Origin: Pisolithus tinctorius
Lineage: Eukaryota > Basidiomycota > Agaricomycetes > Boletales > Pisolithaceae
Direction: 5' to 3'
Assembly (NCBI GenBank): GCA_024663395.1
Contig: JANFAH010000016.1
Location: forward strand, 1-64,000
DNA length: 64,000 nt
The notes under the pieces: generated by a model
What the model was told of the DNA's origin: nothing
The model's input: the letters and a program-made list of their open reading frames with translations, nothing else
The model's database searches: none
Shown: positions 36,012 to 47,433 of the stretch, in pieces
Layout: each line of letters opens with the position of its first letter
Numbering within the stretch: the first letter of the stretch is position 1
Program-made: the position numbers and the translations under genes

Positions 36012-36219
36012 CAGTGAGGGACAAAAGTGTTGCAATGTTTGTGAGGTGTGACTTGCTGCCAATGTAGCTCAGGCTATTCTGCACAGATAATCATGATACC
36101 TATACCATTGGAAAGTGGTGACTCTAAGCTTTCCAGAGCACTAAGGTTCAGTCCAAACAAAGCAATACATGCTGAGATACACCCTATTCTTTCTGAAAAG
36201 TGCATTGCAACACTTTTGT
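36012..36219 (+). mobile_element. MITE of the CAGTGAGGGACAAAAGTG family
   Basis: Starts TA-CAGTGAGGGACAAAAGTG and ends with the degraded complement GCATTGCAACACTTTTGT. It is about 208 bp, noncoding, and similar throughout to 49928-50144 and inverted to 51282-51498. Confidence 0.8.
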
Positions 36220-36346
36220 TGTAAGGTTATGCTGGGGTTGTCTCAAGCTCACACACATGAAGTGTACTGTATGGTATTCACACAGTAAGATGTAGAGACA
36301 AAAAGATATCTATCTAAAATTTTCATGACAATATTTATATATGAAG

Positions 36347-36376
36347 AGGCATGTGATACCTTGGTATCACATGCCT
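36347..36376. repeat. Perfect 14-bp-arm palindrome
   Basis: AGGCATGTGATACC, two T, then GGTATCACATGCCT: a perfect hairpin with a 2-nt loop. Confidence 0.9.
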
Positions 36377-37495
36377 ATACTAAGTAGTTCCTATTTTTGG
36401 GGCATAACCCCTAATACCCTCCCCTGCAGAGCTGACCCAGGCTCAGAAAGAAAAGAAAAGAGAAGAAAAGAAAGGAATGGGAAGAAAAGGAAAAGAAACA
36501 CTTGCATGAAGGTTAGGCTTTGTGAACTGATACTTTGAGGGTTAGGCCTCAAAGTTTCTATGTAGAGAAAGGGTGTTGGACCCAATCCTTTAATCAGAGA
36601 GTTGAGTCTCCAGAGGGAACACTCCCTCACATTCATGACCTATCCTCACCCTCAAACAGGTTGTCAGTCATTTCACCCTCCTCAGGCTCAGAGTCTTTAG
36701 CAGAGGGATTTCCCCTGACAGTGGATGCTCCCCCACAAGGACAGTGGGGAAGGTCATAAATAAATGCCACAGAGGTGAATGCAGAGATGATCTGCTGATT
36801 GTCAGCCCATAAGGGTGTGTGACCCAGAGGGACCTGGTTGATGGTGCAACCAATGACTTGAGCCTGATGCTTGTACCACTCCCTCGATCTGACATTGCTT
36901 GGGGGGCAGGGTTCAGTGAGAGCCTTCCTCAGGGGCTTGATTTTTGCCATGACCTGAGGGTTATTCTCCCCTCCATTCACAATGATGCTGTTGACATATT
37001 CTTGACCCACTTGTTGAGCCCATTGCAGCACATTGTCAGTGTCATATGCACTGACCCCATTAGCAGTGAGATATGCTGCAATCATAGCCCTATCAGCTGA
37101 GGTGGTGAACTTGCCATCCCAGGGATGTGATGCACCTTTGACTGGGCTGATGTCTGCCCAGTTGTGAAGTATGGTGTGAGGAAATATAATAGTGTGGATT
37201 GAGGCTGGGGTAGAGGAATCTGAGAGGGAGAGAGTAAGACCAAAGGGGCTCCTATAGCCTGGGCAAGAGAAGGAGGGGATAGGGAACTGTCTAGGGCAGT
37301 CTGGGGCAGTCTTAAGCTGATTCTCATCTTTGGGGGTAACTTGTCTATTGGTAAAAACTTACAGTACAAAGAAACTGTAAGTAAGTGCTGACTAAGCACA
37401 CAAAAAGCGAACTATACTACTCAAGTATAGTACCCACAACAGTAAGTAAAGAAACCATAAAACAAATAAAATAGAAATTAATACCCAATCCCGTA

Positions 37496-37517
37496 GTAAG
37501 GAGATCTCTCTCCTTAC
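37496..37517. repeat. Short palindrome at LTR A boundary
   Basis: GTAAGGAGA tctc TCTCCTTAC: 9-bp perfect arms directly beside the point where family 1 LTR similarity begins. Confidence 0.75.
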
Positions 37518-37518
37518 A

Positions 37519-38356
37519 ATGGGTTTACCCTCAGGTGACCAGGCTTCAAGACTGGGTGACAGGGGCTAAGTCCGAGTGGCCAGAATCAAGGCCAGGAGAC
37601 AGGGGCCAAGTCCAGTTGGACTGGAGTTAAGGCTGGAGGTCAGGGGCTAAGTCTGGAGGACCGGACTTAAGGCCAGGAGTGCGGGAACAAGACCGGTAGC
37701 GTGGGAAACCGACCGGCCTTGGGGTGCGCACAAGGGGGAAGCCGGTCCGGGGTTGGATCTACCTCCCTTGGTCTCAGCTTATGTGCTGTACCCTTATGCA
37801 AGCTGGGGAGAGGTCTGGGACAGGGCTGGGAATAGCTTAAGGCTCGGCCTTAGCTATAGAGTAGACTCAAGGGGTAGTACAGAGTTGAGGGTAATACTTA
37901 ATTGATATTCTGACTGAGGGTGCTATGAAGTATGTACAGGGGTTAAATACATGAGGCCAGTCTGGAGTAACAAACATGAAGCTGGACTTGTGAATAAGCT
38001 ATTAGCAAGATGATTAGCAAGAGTGAGGATAGCCACAGAGGCTGTGCAGAGACTAATAGCTAAAGTCCGGGTGACTGGCATACCGGGGTCAGACACAGGA
38101 TTTGTACAGTAAGCAAAGTCAGATGAATGGGCTAGACTAATTATAGTACAAACAAAGGGAAACAGACTGGAGTTATGTCCGGGTGACCCGGACATAGACC
38201 TGGGAGGACCAGGGTGGGGCAGTGCAAGGCTGGGAGGCCAAAGTGGACCGGAGATAGGGGTAAAACAGCGGACTTGGGTTATGCAGGCCGGAGTTGAGTT
38301 ATCTAGGGCCGGGATTGGGTTTTCTAGGCCGGACTAGGACTGGCATGGATATGACA
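37519..38356 (-). mobile_element. LTR family 1, copy A (one end altered)
   Basis: About 840 bp similar to the 900-bp LTR copies B-D. The TGTCATATCC end is at 38356. The other end lacks the usual TACTTCACA and instead meets the palindrome at 37496-37517, so no matching target duplication was found. Confidence 0.78.
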
Positions 38357-40103
38357 CCAGTCAAGGAGGGACTGGTACCATCCCCTTACCACAAGTAGGC
38401 AAGCCAACTCATGCATCCAGACATTTTGAGCCCTATGGCTCTGGGGAACTGGTGCCAGACACTCATAGAGGAGGAACCCTTGGACATTGTGCAGAGATGG
38501 GGGATTGGCTTCTGCATTGGAGTCATCTGGCCTGCTAGATGTCCCCAGTACTCCTGGGAGCATGGCCATGAGTGTGGACTCACTGTCTTCACCCCAGTGA
38601 GGGCACCTCTGTTCTTTGTCAATGAATTCCCTCCAAACCTCAACAGAGCTGTCAAGGGAGGAGCATTTGATGGTAGTTTGGGGATACCCCTAGACTTCCC
38701 ACCAGAGGGCTTGGCCCCTTTTGCTTTGCAAGGAGGTTGTGTCCTCATGGAGGACTGAGCTTGGGAGCTCAGTCCAGGCCATTGCTCAGAGACCTGTTGA
38801 GTCTCATGCAGTTGAACTGCTATGCAGTCAATGAGAGTGGGGGTAGGATTTGATCCTACATCAGGTGCTGGAGTTGGGCCCAAAGGAGCATCTGCTATCC
38901 ACTCCTGCAGCACTGGAGCACCTCCAGAGGGGTCAGATGTAGGTGGGGGTATCCCCACAGTGGATGCTTGTTCCTCCTCTGCTTGGGGTCAGACTGCCTT
39001 CCCCTTTTCTTTGAGAGCCTCTCTCCTCTCATGAGATTTCTTGGAAGACCATGCAGGGGGCTTCCACTTGCTCAGTGTGGGGTTGATGACCTCATTTGAC
39101 CCCAACTTGCATCTTTTCCACAAGTTGAGGTAAGTTATAAGGTCCTGCACCTTTTGGATGTAGGGAGCCTTATCTTCTGGCTCCTTTAATGCTCTCATGT
39201 AGAGCTGGCAGATAGCATCTGTGGTGTTGAAGAGGGCAATGGGCCCCAGGATGCCTCCTTCAAATCATATGGCCTAGCTGTATGGTCTCTTGCCCACTGG
39301 GACTGGTGGGGTGATGCACAACCTGAGGTTGTGCTTCATGCTGTCAATCTTTTTGCCCTCATAGGTGTAGAGATTGTTGTTGATCCTCACAAAGAGGATT
39401 TTATTTTTACCATCTGAGCCTTCACCCAGACTAAGCACATGATGGGGCCATTCTGTCCCATCAAACTCAGGGAACATTGTTCCCTGTGCATGGACAGAGG
39501 GTGCACCCTCATCTGGGGTCATGTGGACATCACTAGGGATGTCTGGGAAGCTGACAGTGTGGTCAACCATCATCTCATCCTCCATAGGAGGACAGTGAGG
39601 TCATCCATGCTGTGACAAGGGTTGCTCCCTCAAGCTGTGAGAACCAGAACCAGCAGGTTTCATCTGCCCCCTCCCCCCTGAAACAAATGTCACAGCAAGG
39701 AGGGCTGTCTGAGACATGGAGGGACCAGCTCCAGGCTGGTTGAGGATGTGGTGGTCAGGGCCACCAAGGGATGCAATTCACATGCCTCCTGCTAGACCAA
39801 TGTGGGAGCTGGGCATGTATGATGGAGTTTGCCAATCTTGTCTTGTAAGTGATGAATCTCATCATCATGGTTGTTGAGGTTGTCTTCAAGGTACACAATG
39901 TGATGGTGCATGTCATCATATGGAGAATGGTGGATGATGCATGCAGCCTTGTCTGCAAGGTTGAATATTGCAGGTGTGAGGCCTGCTTTGGAGAGGGCCA
40001 TGCCCTGGGAGACATGCAATGTGTAAGCATTGTATGTATGTTGTGCACCCAGAATCATGATGCCAGATGAATGGCAGTGAAGGGTATGACTACCTATGGG
40101 TAG

Positions 40104-40760
40104 TGTCACAACCATGTGTTTATCCTAGGTCCTCACTCACTCTGCACCCTTCTCTGCTGGTCGTTCACTCACTCTGCACCAACTCCACCTGCCCTCTGTC
40201 ACTTGTGAGCCTTCTATGACCTGACTGCTGTCAGACTTGTGGCTGGCCACCATCAGACTTTGCAGACCATCTTCTAAGAGGTCATGTGACCTCCCTTCAG
40301 ACTTCTCCTTGACAGCACACAGTCAGGCACTCTGCAGCATGTGCACCACATGGTCCAGCACCTGGACTGTTTCCTTTTTGGTTTGTTCTATGTTACCCAT
40401 CATATGTTTTCCATCTGCCCTTCATTCATTGTCTAGGAAGTTTTTACTTGAAAATTTATGAGTCTTGTATGTCAGTTCCAATTCCAGTTACTGTACCACT
40501 GTAGTAGTATAAAAGTATGTACTGTACTCCACTGTTCTGGAGTATGAATATCAACTTAGTTCCTACTCCCTCTGTCTCCATCTTCTGTCTGTTGGAGTTA
40601 CCTCTGACTCCCCATCTGGTCTCTACCTCTGAAATACAAGGGCTGAGATCATGCAAGGGGGTAGTGCATGAGCTAAACCCAATGCCCTCACTCTGCTCTG
40701 CCTTTACCTCAGTGGACTTCATTCCTGCCAACACTCTGCCAGTCAGAGTTCTGTTCTTTG
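40104..40760 (+). mobile_element. LTR family 2, 3'-truncated copy
   Basis: Starts TGTCACAACCATGTG and matches, in reverse, the complete LTR at 44432-45166 up to AGTCAGAGTTCTGTTC, after which similarity ends. It includes a TATA-like string near 40508. Confidence 0.75.
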
Positions 40761-41127
40761 AGTGCTGTGTGTCAACATTACAGCATAGTATATCTAAGCT
40801 TTTTGTCCCTGATAATTCTTGGGGACATTGCCTTTATAATGGTGTTATGTCTCAAGAAATCACCTCAGAAAGTTGAGAACACTGTGTGGGCCAGTGTCCT
40901 TATGGCAGTTGGGAGTGGTGTTGTTTCTTCATTCCCATTCCTTCCTTGGGAAAGTGAGGATACACTGGATTCTCCACCATGTCCACAAGGTAACCTTAAT
41001 TATTGATGGGGTACTGTTCATTGCAGCACTTGCTGCATATGTTGACCTGCCAGTTTTCTTTTCCTTTGTTGCTGTTTGAGTGACTACTATGGTTGCTGCT
41101 GCACTGGCATTCACTTGTCACATCATA
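40761..41127. other. Unassigned, CpG-poor
   Basis: Short frames here are hydrophobic (for example GVLFIAALAAYVDLPVFFSF) and may be a relic of a membrane protein. No gene is assigned. Confidence 0.35.
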
Positions 41128-41466
41128 CAGTGACTTCCAAAATTGATTCAATGTCTGCACATTTTGGGTTTTTTGTTGAATTTATCAGGAACAAAGACAA
41201 ATAAGACCAAAGTGTAAGTTGATGACATAGACTGTTTGCACAGGACTATCCATCAAAAAAAAGATTATGTAATTTGAATTAGTATCCATGGCAATATTCT
41301 TGATTTAAATCACCATGTCATTGAATCAATTTTGTAACTATGTATTGGATCCATCAGAATCCAACCAATATCACATAAAACAATTTCAAAAATCATCAAA
41401 GATGGTTGCTATGGTTATTGTACCTTAGCAACCATTTCAGTCCAAGCTATTCAACCACTGTCTACA

Positions 41467-43169
41467 TTGTCAATGCTTCCTAACTATCCTATGCACCCCA
41501 TCTCCTCTGCTCAGAAGGAAAACATCATTTCTCTGGCCTGTAATAGTCATTCTACCCACACTATTGCCTCCAGGCTGGGTATCAGCCAGCCTACAGTCTC
41601 CAGGGTGCTCAAGAACCTTCTTCCTGATCCACAAGCACCTTCTTCTGGACATCCTGCTAAGCTTTCATCCACCTCTCAGCATGCTATTATTACACAAATC
41701 ACCACAGGCAAGGCCACCAATGCTGTTGAGGTTACAAAGAACATCAATTCCATAATCTCCAATCCAGTCTCCTCATGAACAGTCAGAAGGGTCCTCAGAA
41801 AACATTCATTCAAGGCTGTAACAAAGAAGAAAAGACCACTTCTTTCTATAATTCACAGGAAGAAGCATTTAGCCTTTGCTCTGAAATACAAAGAATGGAC
41901 TGTGTTGCTTCCTAGCTTGGGAGATTCTGGAATTCCTGTGAAGGATGTTATCTTTCAACAGGACAATGACCCAAAACATACCTCCAAAAAGGCCAAGAAT
42001 GTGAAGTATGGGTTCACCCTCGGGTGACCAGGCTTCAAGACTGGGTGACAGGGGCTAAGTCCGAGTGGCCAAAGTCAAGGCCAGGAGACAGGGGCCAAGT
42101 CTGGTGGGACCGGAGTAAGGCCAGGGGTCAGGGGCTAAGTCCGGAGGACCAGACTTAAGGCCAGGAGCATGGGAACAAGACCGGTAGTGTGGGAAACCGA
42201 CCAGTCTTGGGGTGCGCACAGGGGGGAAGCTGGTCCAGGGTTGGATCTACCTCCCTTGGTCTCAGCTTATGTGCTGTACCCTTATGCAAGCTGGGGAGAG
42301 GTCTGGGACAGGGGCCAGGGATAGCTTAAGGCTTGGCCTTAGCTATAGAGTAGTCTCAGGGTGTAGTACAGGAGTTGAGGGTAATACTTAATTGATATTC
42401 TGACTGAGGGTGCTACGAAGTATGTACAGGGGTTAAATACATGAGGCTGGTCCGGAGTAAAGAACATGAAGCTGGACTTGTTGATAAGCTATTAGAAAGA
42501 TGATTAGCAAGAGGAGGACAGCCATAGTGGCTGTGCCGAGGCTAATAGGTAAAGTCCAGGTGACTGGCATAACCGGGGTCGGACACAGGATTGTACAGTA
42601 AGCAAAGTCAGATGAATGGGCTAGACTAAATATAGTACAAACAAAGGGAAACAGACCGGAGTTATGTCTGGGTCACCCGGACATAGACCTGGGAGGACCA
42701 GGGTGGGGCAGCGCAAGGCCAGGAGGCTGAAGTGGACCGGAGATAGGGGTAAAACACCGGACTTGGGTTATGCAGGCCAGAGTTGAGTTATCTAGGGCCA
42801 GGATTGGGTTTTCTAGGCTGGACTAGGACTGGACCTGACTGGAGATAGGGGCTAGGGGTCCGGACTGGACTGAGTCCGAGTCCGAGAGTCATGGATATGA
42901 CAAAGAAGTGGTTGAAGGACAACAATATCAATGCTCTGGACTTGCCTCCACAGTCTCCAGATATGAACCCCACTGAATACCTCTGGAATCACATCAAACA
43001 GGAGCTCAACAAGTATTCAACACAGCCAAAGGGAGTTTGGGAGGTTTGGGAGAGAGTGGCAGTGGTGTGGAATATTATAGTCCCAGGGGTGTATCAGAAT
43101 TTAATTGAAAGTATGCCTAGAAAGGTCCAAGCAGTGATAAAAGCCAAGGGAGGTCATACAAAGTATTAA
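41467..43169 (+). pseudogene. Tc1-like transposase, disrupted
   Basis: The helix-turn-helix N-terminus is KENIISLACNSHSTHTIASR, with SQPTVSRVLKNLLP. It then shows TVRRVLRKHSFKAVTKKK after an in-frame TGA (near 41776), VIFQQDNDPKHTSKKAK with the second catalytic Asp, and after the LTR DLPPQSPDMNPTEYLWNH with the catalytic Glu. The segment that should hold the first catalytic Asp (SDE) is missing between KYKEWTV and GDSGIPVKD. Three lesions therefore exist: internal deletion, stop codon and LTR insertion. It is related to the intact gene at 45897-46910. Confidence 0.88.
42000..42902 (-). mobile_element. Solo LTR, family 1, copy B (903 bp)
   Basis: The ends are TGTCATATCCATGACTC (minus strand) and TACTTCACA. 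An exact 5-bp duplication AAGAA lies at 41995-41999 and 42903-42907, inside the Tc1 transposase. Confidence 0.95.
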
Positions 43170-43427
43170 AATTATCAGTTTCTATATCTCTGATACACAC
43201 TTCCAAAAATGGCAAATTAAATTGTATATACCTTTATGGATACTAATGCAAATTGCATAATTCTTTTTTTGATGGATAGTCCTGTGCAAATGGCTTATGT
43301 CATCAACTTACACTTTGGTCTTATTTGTCTTTGTTCTTGATAAATTCAACAAACAACCCAAAATGTGCAAACATTGAATCAATTTTGGAAGTCACTGTAC
43401 AATGAGCTAAAATGTCATGCACACTGA

Positions 43428-43919
43428 ATGGTGCAACCTCCAGATGATTACTCATTCCAAAGGAAATTCTTGCACAGATTACTGCATACAATAATCAAGA
43501 GTGTATTTGAAGCTCATGGAATTTCCACTGAGCACTCAACAATTGAGGAGATCCTCAAAGAGGTGTGCCACATGGAAATGGTGCAAAAAGCCATAAGTAT
43601 GCATATAAGATTGAGCCACACCAGCTCTGGAGGGAAATCCTTCCAAGGATGAAGTGGTTTGTACCCACATGGGAGGAAGATTGATCACTACCCTTCAACA
43701 AATGGGAACTTTGAGTACATAAAGAAAGGGGACACCCTTTATCAACAAAAGATGAATCCCCCCTCAAAGGGGAATAAATTTGTAAAGAGGGATGGCTTGG
43801 ACTATCAATCTCATCAGAAAGAGCAGAATCACTCATATGATAAGGGGAAGCAACCCCAAAAATTCCTAACAGGTATGTACATGATACTTAATTACATCAC
43901 AAGGGTTGCTCATATATGA
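43428..43919 (+). pseudogene. Retrotransposon gag fragment
   Basis: VQPPDDYSFQRKFLHRLL, then KSVFEAHGISTEHSTIEEIL and MVQKAISMHIRL resemble the capsid-like part of gypsy Gag of Agaricomycetes, followed by a Gly/Lys/Gln-rich stretch. It contains a stop after GKSFQG and is CpG-poor. Confidence 0.6.
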
Positions 43920-44431
43920 ATTTGAATAAATTTTTGATGGCCTTTCTGAAGCTTGAGCTGACATGCAAGTCCAGATTCATCAATGCCCTCTGGACATCCT
44001 GTACTCTCACATTGTGTGTGGTGAAGTTGCCTTGGAGCTGAATGATGTTGCCCTCCAAAAGTAGGAAATACAGTGCTTTCTTCAAAACAGGATATCCAGT
44101 GCTTTGATAATAAGGGTTGTGTTGGAATGCCATGTAGATATGGTCAACTGTTGTGCCCCTTAGTGCACTTAGTAGGCTGTCCCATGTTTCACCAAGTTTG
44201 GCAGTAATCAGGTTCCTTGCCTGCTCCAAGAGAATTCATCTATGGATGACAGAAAGGGCAGTCATAACCTGAGAGATCACTGAGCCAGGCACAGTGAATG
44301 TGACAGAGCAACTTACATCACACAGCTGAGAGTTTGCATGGTCATACTCTTCCTTTTGCCAGTGAATTTGAATGTCTTGCTGTTGTGCTCTTTGATTTGC
44401 TGCTTGTATCTTGCTCTGTAATCAATCTGAC
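43897..44431 (-). pseudogene. Unrecognised ORF remnant
   Basis: A 110-residue open frame (ARNLITAKLGETWDSLLSAL...HVSSSFRKAIKNLFKF) is probably part of a longer repeat-encoded protein cut by the LTR at 44432. I know no family for it. Confidence 0.4.
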
Positions 44432-45166
44432 TGTCAAGTCTGGGCCTACTCCGACCAACTCTGATGCTATATAAGGTCTAGAGAGTGGTTCAGAAGCAAG
44501 TCCGAGACAAAGGAACAGAACTCTGACTGACAGAGTGGTGGCAGGAATGAAGTCTGCCAAGACAAAGGTGGAGCAGAGTGAGGGCATCAGGTTTAGCTCA
44601 TGTGCTACCCCCTTGCATGATCTCAGCCCTTGTATTTCAGAGGGAGAGTACAGACGGAGAGTTGGAGATAACTCTGACAGGCAGAAGACAGAGTAAGAGG
44701 GAGTAGAAACTAAGTTGATATTCATACTGAGGAATGGCAGAGTATGATACATGCTTTTATACCACTATGGAGGTACAGTAACTGGAATCAGAACTGACAT
44801 ATGGAGACCCAGAAAATTTCAAGTAAAAACTTCCTAGATGACAAATGAAGGGTAGATGAAGGACATATGAATGGGTAACATAGAACATCCAGAAAAAGAA
44901 ACAGTCCAGGTGCTGGACCATGTGGTGCACATGCTGCAGAGTACCTGACTGCATGCTGTCAGGGAAAAGTCCGAAGGTAGTCACATGACCCCTCAGAGAA
45001 TGGTCTGCTCGGTCCGGTAGGAGAGCAACACAAGTCTGATGGCAGTCAGAGCAGAGATGGCTCATAACCAACAGAAGTTGGGCAGAGTTGGTGCAGAGTG
45101 AGTGAACGACTGGTGGAAGATGGTGCGGAGTGAGTAGGGACCTAGAATGAACACACAGTTATGACA
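44432..45166 (-). mobile_element. Solo LTR, family 2 (735 bp)
   Basis: The ends are TGTCATAACTGTGTG (minus strand) and GGGCCCAGACTTGACA-like at the other side (plus strand begins TGTCAAGTCTGG). An exact duplication CTGAC lies at 44427-44431 and 45167-45171. Confidence 0.93.
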
Positions 45167-45171
45167 CTGAC

Positions 45172-45896
45172 TGCACTTTCAGTTTAGCAAGCTCTTTCTG
45201 CACTGAAGGCAGTGCTTCTAGCAGGGCTGGGCATAGCATGACCCCATCAGTTCAACCCAGGTAAGGACAATGTGATGACTCACAAGCAGTGTAATGTTTC
45301 TCTGCATTGACTTCCAATTTTCTCTTCAGGCCTTCTGTTCAGGGCTCCACCACTACACAAAGGGTTGATTTCCCCTTGCCTGGGCTGCAGTCAGCCAACC
45401 CTCACCCATGATTTGCATTGACAAAACCCACCAAAGAACACATTGGTTGACATCATATCTCACATCCATGCAACTTCAGGGGAGTAACAGGAGTTGATAG
45501 CTGCTACTGCATGGTCTGTGGCATTCTTGGTGACTGCTGTGAGTTCTTTGGAATCAAGGGGGAAGTGAAAGGCAAGTTGAGAGTCCTCAGAGTCATCAAG
45601 GGGAAACTATGGGATGACAACCCAACCTCACAGCATCTCTGCAGTAACAGAAGAGGCAAAGGGTCATACCAATTATCTAAGTGAGGGTGGCTGACAGTGT
45701 GACAGGGGTCATGTGACCACAAAATCAATCCTGAAGCTATTCAGCTTGTGCCAATGTTTGGTTGGGTACATGTCTGCTTGCCAAAATCATATAATCTATG
45801 TTTTTTTTTGAACCATATGATTGGTGTTCAAATTGTGCATGGAAAATCTTTTCTGTCAACAATCAGCAATATATTATTAATATTTTTACTGAGTAT
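45172..45896. other. Transposon-island filler
   Basis: No gene recognised; CpG-poor. I searched it for the left inverted repeat of the Tc1-like gene and did not find a convincing one. Confidence 0.4.
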
Positions 45897-46910
45897 CTAA
45901 GATGTATGAGCTCCTTTGGCCTTGATAACTGCTTCAACCCTTCTAGGCATGCTTTCTATCCATTTTTGACACTCTTCCACAGAAATCTTCCCCCACTCCA
46001 CTACCACCCTTTCCCATAATTGATGAACCCCTGTAGGAGCACTCTCATAACCTGAGAGAGATCTTTTGAGGTGATTCCAAGTGTGTTCAATTGGGTTGAG
46101 GTCTGGAGATTGTGCAGGCCAGTCTAGAAGCTTGATATCCTGCTCTTCAAACCATTTCTGGGCTCTTCTAGAAGTATGCTTGGGGTCATTATCTTGTTGA
46201 AAGATAATGTCATCTTCTGGAATTCCAGATTCCTCCCTGCTTTGAAGCAACCCTTCCTGCAAAATGGCCACATACTGTTCAGTATCCATCCTTCCCTCAA
46301 CCTCACTCAAGACCCCAACACCATTCCACCCTATACATCCCCAAACCATGGGTGAACCACCTCCAAACTTGACTGTACCTTTGACCTCTCTGGAAATAAG
46401 CCCTTCACCCTTCTTTTTCCACACATACTCTTGTCCATCTGACCCAATCCTGTTGATTTTGGTCTCATCTGACCATATAACTCTCTTCCAGTCCTCCACA
46501 GTCCAATGCTGATACTTAAGAGCAAAGGCTAACCTCTTCTTCTTGTGACCAGTAGAAAGCAATGGCTTTTTCTTCTTCACCACAGCCTTCAATGAGGCTT
46601 CTTTGAGGGTATTTCTCACTGTCTGAGAAGAAACAGGACTATCAACAATAGAGTTGATGAAATGAGTGGCTTGAACAGCATTTTTGGCCTTTCCAGTAAA
46701 GATTTGCTGAACAATAGCTCTCTTGTTGGTAGAGGAAAGCTTGGAAGGGTCACCACCATGAAGCCTAGACCTCTCTGGTTGGATTTCCTGAAGAACCTGG
46801 GATACTGTAGACTTCCCTAGACCAGTCTGTGAGGCAATCTTCCTGGTGGACAGGCCAAGAGAGGCAAGAGAGATGATGTTTTGTCTTTGAGAGGTGGAAA
46901 TGGACTTCAT
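45897..46910 (-). CDS. Intact Tc1-like transposase (DD34E)
   Basis: One uninterrupted 337-residue frame, the usual length for Tc1 transposases. N-terminus: MKSISTSQRQNIISLASLGL and STRKIASQTGLGKSTVSQVL, two helix-turn-helix motifs, with KKKKPLL as a basic linker. Catalytic triad: the first Asp in IWSDETKINRIGSDG, the second in FQQDNDPKHTS, and Glu in SPDLNPIEHTW, 34 residues after the second Asp. WGCIGWNGVGVL is the usual core strand. It ends VEAVIKAKGAHTS. The coding region contains no CG dinucleotide, although its neighbours lost theirs through decay. Clear flanking TIRs were not identified. Confidence 0.95.
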   Translation of the reverse strand: MKSISTSQRQNIISLASLGLSTRKIASQTGLGKSTVSQVLQEIQPERSRLHGGDPSKLSSTNKRAIVQQIFTGKAKNAVQATHFINSIVDSPVSSQTVRNTLKEASLKAVVKKKKPLLSTGHKKKRLAFALKYQHWTVEDWKRVIWSDETKINRIGSDGQEYVWKKKGEGLISREVKGTVKFGGGSPMVWGCIGWNGVGVLSEVEGRMDTEQYVAILQEGLLQSREESGIPEDDIIFQQDNDPKHTSRRAQKWFEEQDIKLLDWPAQSPDLNPIEHTWNHLKRSLSGYESAPTGVHQLWERVVVEWGKISVEECQKWIESMPRRVEAVIKAKGAHTS

Positions 46911-47433
46911 GGTGATGATGAGAAAATGAGCAGAGGGTGGTGGGGTTTATATATGTTGGATCATACTCAGTACATAAAGGTAACATAATAGAACCCTTGA
47001 TGGATGTATGTAACAATATAACAGCATGCCAGGATCAATATATATAATCAAAACTTGAAGTCAAAAAACTGTCTGCATGACATGTCATTTTCAAATGGCT
47101 GCTATTCTATCAATTCCTATCCAAATCACTTGATTCATGGACCAATAGAAAGCCAAGAGTAAGTACCTTATTTCATACACTCATGGTTTAGGGCTATGGT
47201 TAGGGGTTATTGCATTTAGTCATAACTAATGTAAAACATACAAACATGCAGACAGTTTTTTGAGCCACTGTACCTCCCAGAGGAGGGCATACAATAACTC
47301 TGTAAATAGTAGTCTGCTGCAGACAGTAAGCAATGAAATAGGAATGAGTCAGTATGACTTGGCAAAGCCCAAACTGGCTGTGCAATCAGACAGGCACAGT
47401 GATGGGGCAGTGGATTGATGGACAGGAAACTTA
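46911..47433. other. Flank of Tc1 gene with MITE-like inverted repeat
   Basis: No coding. It contains the inverted pair at 47060-47271. Confidence 0.45.
47060..47271. mobile_element. MITE-like inverted repeat
   Basis: CAAAAAACTGTCTGCATG at about 47062 faces CATGCAGACAGTTTTTTG near 47260, the latter continuing AGCCACTGTA in the style of a mariner terminus. About 210 bp. Confidence 0.65.

Larger units (their letters stand above)
35354..36632. other. Transposon-derived sequence with LTR and MITE fragments
   Basis: No intact gene. It contains an LTR family 2 fragment (35613-35700), a single TIR element (36012-36219), a palindrome (36347-36376) and a purine-rich AAAG stretch (36440-36500). Confidence 0.5.
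36633..40115 (-). pseudogene. Transposon-associated hypothetical ORF, broken by an LTR
   Basis: Minus-strand pieces read in order: MVVTLPIGSH...DDEIHHLQDKIGKLHH (39792-40115), MEDEMMVDHTVSFPDIPSD...NNLYTYEGKKIDS (39274-39585), YMRALKEPEDKAPYIQKVQD with WKRCKLGSNEV (38989-39198), LLRFGGNSLTKNRGALTGVK (38386-38958), then beyond the LTR DRAMIAAYLTANGVSAYDT to the acidic end EPEEGEMTDNLFEGEDRS (36633-37085). I do not recognise the family. Its multi-frame decay, CpG loss and LTR insertion mark it as a relic. Confidence 0.5.
41128..43397 (+). mobile_element. Tc1/mariner element with about 145-bp TIRs, split by solo LTR B
   Basis: The ends CAGTGACTTCCAAAATTG and its complement are flanked by TA dinucleotides (41126-41127 and 43398-43399). 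Inverted repeats extend about 145 bp inward with few mismatches. Without the 903-bp LTR and its duplication the element is about 1.36 kb. Confidence 0.93.

Noticed and set aside
36440..36500. Lys/Arg-rich nuclear-signal-like peptide
   Set aside because: It is a translation of a simple AAAG-rich stretch in a transposon relic.
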